NCBI GenBank assembly: GCA_009924765.1
Contig: RFQW01000003.1
Coordinates: 1-18,717, forward strand
From: Planctomycetota bacterium
GTDB lineage: Bacteria; Planctomycetota; Phycisphaerae; Phycisphaerales; SM1A02
Direction: 5' to 3'
DNA: 18,717 nt
Position numbers and translations under genes: made by a program. Positions 14,883 to 18,717 of the stretch are shown piece after piece. Numbering within the stretch: the first letter of the stretch is position 1; the number at the start of each line of letters is the position of its first letter. The notes below the pieces were generated by a model. It worked only from the letters and a program-made list of their open reading frames with translations, ran no database searches and had not been told where the DNA came from.

Positions 14883-17800
14883 CGTGTCTCCATCGGTTTG
14901 GCCGCGGTCTGCGCAGCAGGCATTTCCGCGGAAGGATCGCCCCCGAGGGGCGGAAGCGGGGTCAGGTTCACCTTGGGCTCGGTCACCGGGCCCGTCACGT
15001 CGATCACGAACAGCTGGTCGCTGGCGGCGCCGAACAGGTCGCTGATCAGCGGCACGGTACCGCGGTTCTTGAAGCGCAGCGCCAGGTTCCAGGTGGCCAG
15101 ATCCAGATGCGCAGGGTCGGGCAGGTCAGGTCCAGGCGATCGAAGCGCAGGTCGCTGCCACGCACGTGGAAGTCCACCTTGGCGGTGTCCAGACTGTCGG
15201 AGAGCGGCAGCATGAGCTGCGAGGTCTGCAGGATGCGCAGCGTCACGGGCAACTCGGCCATGCGCGCATCGATCGCGCTGATGTGGCCGATGCCGCGCAG
15301 CGTGTCGCTGCCATCAAGCATGCCGCCCAGGGACAGGGATGCGCTCACCGTGCCGGCGTTCGCGAAGCTCTGCGACGGATCACCGCCGCGCACCAGTCCC
15401 GGCAGCTCGGCATCGCTCACATCCACCTGCACGTTCCAGCTTCGGGTGTCGCCGCCGATGTCGGCCGACGCCCACGCGCGACCGTTGTACAGATTGCCGC
15501 AGAGGTCGCGCACCTGCGTCGCCTGCCCGCTCGCCGGTATGCGCAGCGAGCCACCCACCTCGGTCACCACGCGCCGGTTGACCTCGAACATGGCTTCGCC
15601 GCCACCAAGGTCGATCCGCACCGGCACCGGTCGCCCGCCGCGTGCGTCCACCTGGAACAGCGCGTGAATGTGGTCGAGGTTCGTGCCGGCGCGCATGGCG
15701 CCGTCGTCCACGTGAATGCCGCCCCGGATGCCCACTTCGGATTCGACGGGCGTCCAGCCGAGCAGTTCCAGCGACTCGGCGCGCACATCGGAGGCGCGGA
15801 GTTCAACCGTGCGCAGGCCGTCAGCCAGCCGCTCGGGCAGAACGCCCATCAGCGTCTCGTGCAGCGGGCTCACCTCGAAGTCGAGCGCCATCGATCCGCC
15901 ATCTGCCGGGCCGTCGGGTCCGATGCCGAGCCGGCCATGCAGCCCGAAGTGTCCGCGCGTGACATCGCCCACCAGCGCGTCGTCGGAGCCTGTCACGTCG
16001 CTCCACAGTGAGAACGCGCCGGCCGTCAGCATGGCCCGCGATCCCGGCAGCAGCTGCATGAAGATCGGCACGCCACCGGGGTCGCCACGCAGCCAGGAGC
16101 CGCCATCGACGCGCAGGGTCCAGTCCTGGGCGGGCGTGCCGTCTTCCAGCACCGTCAGCGTTCCCTGTGCCTCACCGGTGGCGTTCCATCGATCCGCGAT
16201 CGCGGCCACCTCGGGCAGGTTGGCCGCACGCAGCACCAGCGGAATCATGGGCGAGTCCATGCGATCCAGGCGCCATGTGGCATTCAGATCCTTCTCGCCG
16301 CTGCTTTCGGTGGCGACGGATCCGCAGGCATCCAGCACGCCGATCGGCGCGCCTGCGGACCATCCCTCGATGCGGGTATCGGCCAGTCGGAAGCTGAGGC
16401 CATCCACCACGAATGCGCCTCGTGTCACGCGCAGTTCGCACGGCACGCTGCCGGCATGGAAACGCAGGCCGTCGGTCTTCACGGTGATCAGGCGTTCTTC
16501 CTCGCGATCAGGTCGCTGCCGCAGGTGCAGCGTGCCATCGAAGTTGCCCGTCACGTCCGCGTCGCGCCATGCCGTGGTTGCGCTTTCGCGCACGTGTTCA
16601 GGCAGCAGTTGCGTGAGCCACAGCCCAAACGGCATGTGCTGCATCTTCGCGTCGAGCGCACGATCACGCTGCACCAGACTGGCGCTGCCGGTGGCGTGCA
16701 CGGTGCCGCCACCGTTGGTCGCGTCCAGCGACAGCAGTTCGGCCACCTTCTCCGTGAGGTGGATCGATGCCTTCACCGCGTCCAGATCGAAGCCCCGGGG
16801 CCATGGCAGTCCGCTCGCCTCCAGACTGCCGTCATCATGCATGCCCGGCCGGATGCGGCCATCCGCCAGGAAGATGTTCAGGTCCAGCGTGGTGTGGCCC
16901 GCCGCATCGGAACCGATGGTGCCACGCACGCCCACCTCGCCCGACATGCCGAGCGCGTGCATGGACTCCGCGGCGTGGCTGAACTGTCCGCCCGGCCAAC
17001 GCTTGTTCGCGGCGCGCCCTGAGTCCCAGCCCTCGAGTGGAATCGCCGCCAGCAGCGATGGCGTGATCTGATCACCCACCACGCGCAGGCGCAGGTTGGG
17101 GAAGGCGTCGCGGCCCTTGTCCAGTCGTGGAATGCGCACGTCACCGTCGATGGAACCCTCGCCGCCCGCGGCGGTGCGGAACTCCCATGTGGCCTCCGGC
17201 AGCACGATGCGCTCGTCCTCCAGATCGATGCGGCCGCGCTTCACGGTGATGGGGTAGGGGAAGCGCTCGCACAGCACCCGCGCATCCTGCACGGTGATCC
17301 ATCCGGTGGTCTCCACACGGCTGCCGCCCTTGCGCGGACGCTTCACGTCGATGCTGAATTCGCACTTGCCACCCAGTTCGGTGCCGTTCTCGGCAAGCAG
17401 GCCGCTGCGCACGAGCTGGTCGCGCATCTCGCGGGCGAACAGCAGCTCGAAGATGTGGCGGGGACCTTCGTCGAAGGCGTTCTGCAGGGGCAGGTCGATG
17501 GGTGCCGGGGAGCGCGTGCGCACGTTCAGCTCCACGCCCGCGTCGTCGTCCGTGCCGTCCACCTTGCCGGTGATCTCCATGCGGCAGTTGTCCGAGCCGC
17601 GCGCCGTCAGGCTTTCGACAGCGATCTGGTCGCCGTCGAAGTTGATCTGCGCGAACACGTTGGTGAGCGGATAGCGGAAGTTGATGTACGCGCCCTCGCC
17701 GTGCTCGATCTTCAGCCAGCCCTTGGCCAGCAGTTCGGGCGGAGCGGCCTCCGCGCTGGTTGCCGCGCGCGTGGCTTCGGCGTGGATCATGATGGTGCCC

Positions 17801-18717
17801 TGACGAACGGTGAAGTTCTCCAGGATGTTCACCACGATGCGCGGCAGCTCGGCCACCCATCGTTCATTGGGCGAAGGTCGCATCAGTGCGTACTTGGGCA
17901 CGTCGAAGTTGACGCGAAGTCCGCAGTGCTGCAGGGCATCGGCGAACCAGGCATCGATGTCGGTGAGCGACGATGGGATGGGCGCCTTGCTGAAGTCCAT
18001 CTCCATGGTCAGCTTCAGCGGCAGGGGCAGCGCGATCTGTGCGGGTTCCGCGGTCGGCGACGCGGGTTGGCGACCGCGTCGATCGACCGACTGCAGGTGG
18101 CCCTCGAGGTTCTGCAGGGACAACTTGTCGCCGCGAAGCAGGATGCGGCCACTGTCGACGGTCATGCGAGGCACACCCGTCGCCTCGCCGCGGCGTCCCT
18201 CGCTGAAGCGCTGCCAACTGTCGCGACCGATCACCTCGGGCAGGTCGAGGGCGAGGTTCTTCAGGTCCACCTGCGCCTCGGCGATGGGCTGGTCGGGCGA
18301 TCCGATCAGGCGGATGTCCGAGACGGTGCCCTTCAGGCCGAGCTTGTCGCAGGTCTGGCGGATCGCGAGCGGCAGCAGCGGTCGCACGGAGTCGGTGAAG
18401 TCGATCCGGTTCGCGTGCACCTCGTAGTCGAAGGTGATGTCGTTCCACTGGCCGTCCAGGCGCACGCCATCGGCCACCTCACGCGCGCTGCCCTGCGTCT
18501 GCAGGTCGGCGGCCTCCACCTCGTTCAGGCTGAACGCAAGATCGCCCGGCTTGCCACCCGCCACGGTCAGCAGCGAGCCGGTGAAGGCGCGGTCGCCGCG
18601 CAACTGCACCTGATTGCCGCGCACCAGGAAGTTCTCGAAACGCAGCGTTCCGATGTGGATCTGTTCGGGGCGGAAGGCGGGCTTCAGGCTGAATCCACCG
18701 CTGGAAGGCGTCAGGGC
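14879..18717 (-). CDS. Very large AsmA-like envelope protein, 5' end outside the window, frameshift near 15103
   Basis: About 1,280 codons are visible and the frame is still open at the right edge, so the N-terminus is missing. The sequence is a long run of amphipathic beta-strand units with few cysteines, typical of AsmA/TamB-like proteins. These are thought to form hydrophobic grooves bridging the inner and outer membranes for phospholipid or outer-membrane-protein traffic. The C-terminal block (FDRLDLTCPTLRI, then DLATWNLALRF, TVPLISDLFG and VTGPVTEPKVNLTPLPP) matches the AsmA-like C-terminal region in style. That block is split: the main frame breaks at about 15103 and, as written, stops at 15046. 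The correct continuation of 74 residues runs in the next frame to the TGA at 14879-14881, which overlaps the LOG start as ATGA. The family call rests on architecture and the C-terminal block, not on a search. Confidence 0.7.

Noticed and set aside
6306..15110. Programmed -1 ribosomal frameshifting as the explanation for the three net -1 breaks
   Set aside because: None of the three sites contains an X-XXY-YYZ slippery heptamer, and these gene families are not known to use recoding.

Overview
The window is gene-dense, high-GC DNA with no gene-free stretch of 300 bases or more. I saw no rRNA, tRNA, CRISPR array, insertion sequence or Rho-independent terminator. Gene content fits a planctomycete-like bacterium, perhaps near Phycisphaerae: a staphyloxanthin-type C30 carotenoid set beside kynurenine-pathway and housekeeping genes, a giant AsmA-like envelope protein, and little use of Shine-Dalgarno sites. 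The taxonomic placement is inference from gene content only.

Left part (1-6763): a divergent carotenoid locus. A CrtN-like desaturase is read leftward, and the start of tryptophan 2,3-dioxygenase (cut by the window edge) overlaps its 3' end. Read rightward from the same short intergenic region are an aldehyde dehydrogenase of the CrtNc type, a CrtP-like carotenoid oxidase/desaturase, a PlsC-like acyltransferase and a GT2 glycosyltransferase with C-terminal membrane segments. Together these would desaturate a C30 backbone, oxidise a terminal methyl to aldehyde and then acid, glycosylate it and acylate the sugar. The backbone synthase (CrtM or HpnCDE) is not in the window. Both tailoring genes are out of frame as sequenced: the acyltransferase by an exact 31-bp tandem duplication inside its HX4D active-site motif, and the glycosyltransferase by a net -1 lesion.

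Middle part (6764-10760): a small protein with a coiled coil followed by five 23-residue repeats; an MsbA-like ABC exporter on the minus strand; and, divergent from it, a secreted endonuclease/exonuclease/phosphatase-family protein.

Right part (10761-18717): a minus-strand operon. In transcription order it holds a huge AsmA-like protein (5' end outside the window), a LOG-family nucleotide-binding protein, a predicted exported protein or lipoprotein, a phosphatidylserine synthase-like CDP-alcohol phosphatidyltransferase, and trpB. The first four are chained by 4-base ATGA overlaps. Two of them (AsmA-like and the exported protein) also carry net -1 frameshifts.

Two window-wide patterns stand out. 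First, four gene starts (kynA, the ABC exporter, the EEP protein, trpB) have a TANNNT hexamer exactly 6-7 nt before the start codon, the layout expected for leaderless transcription. Second, there are four frame-breaking lesions in under 19 kb, three of them of the same -1 class, so sequence error must be separated from real gene decay before drawing biological conclusions.
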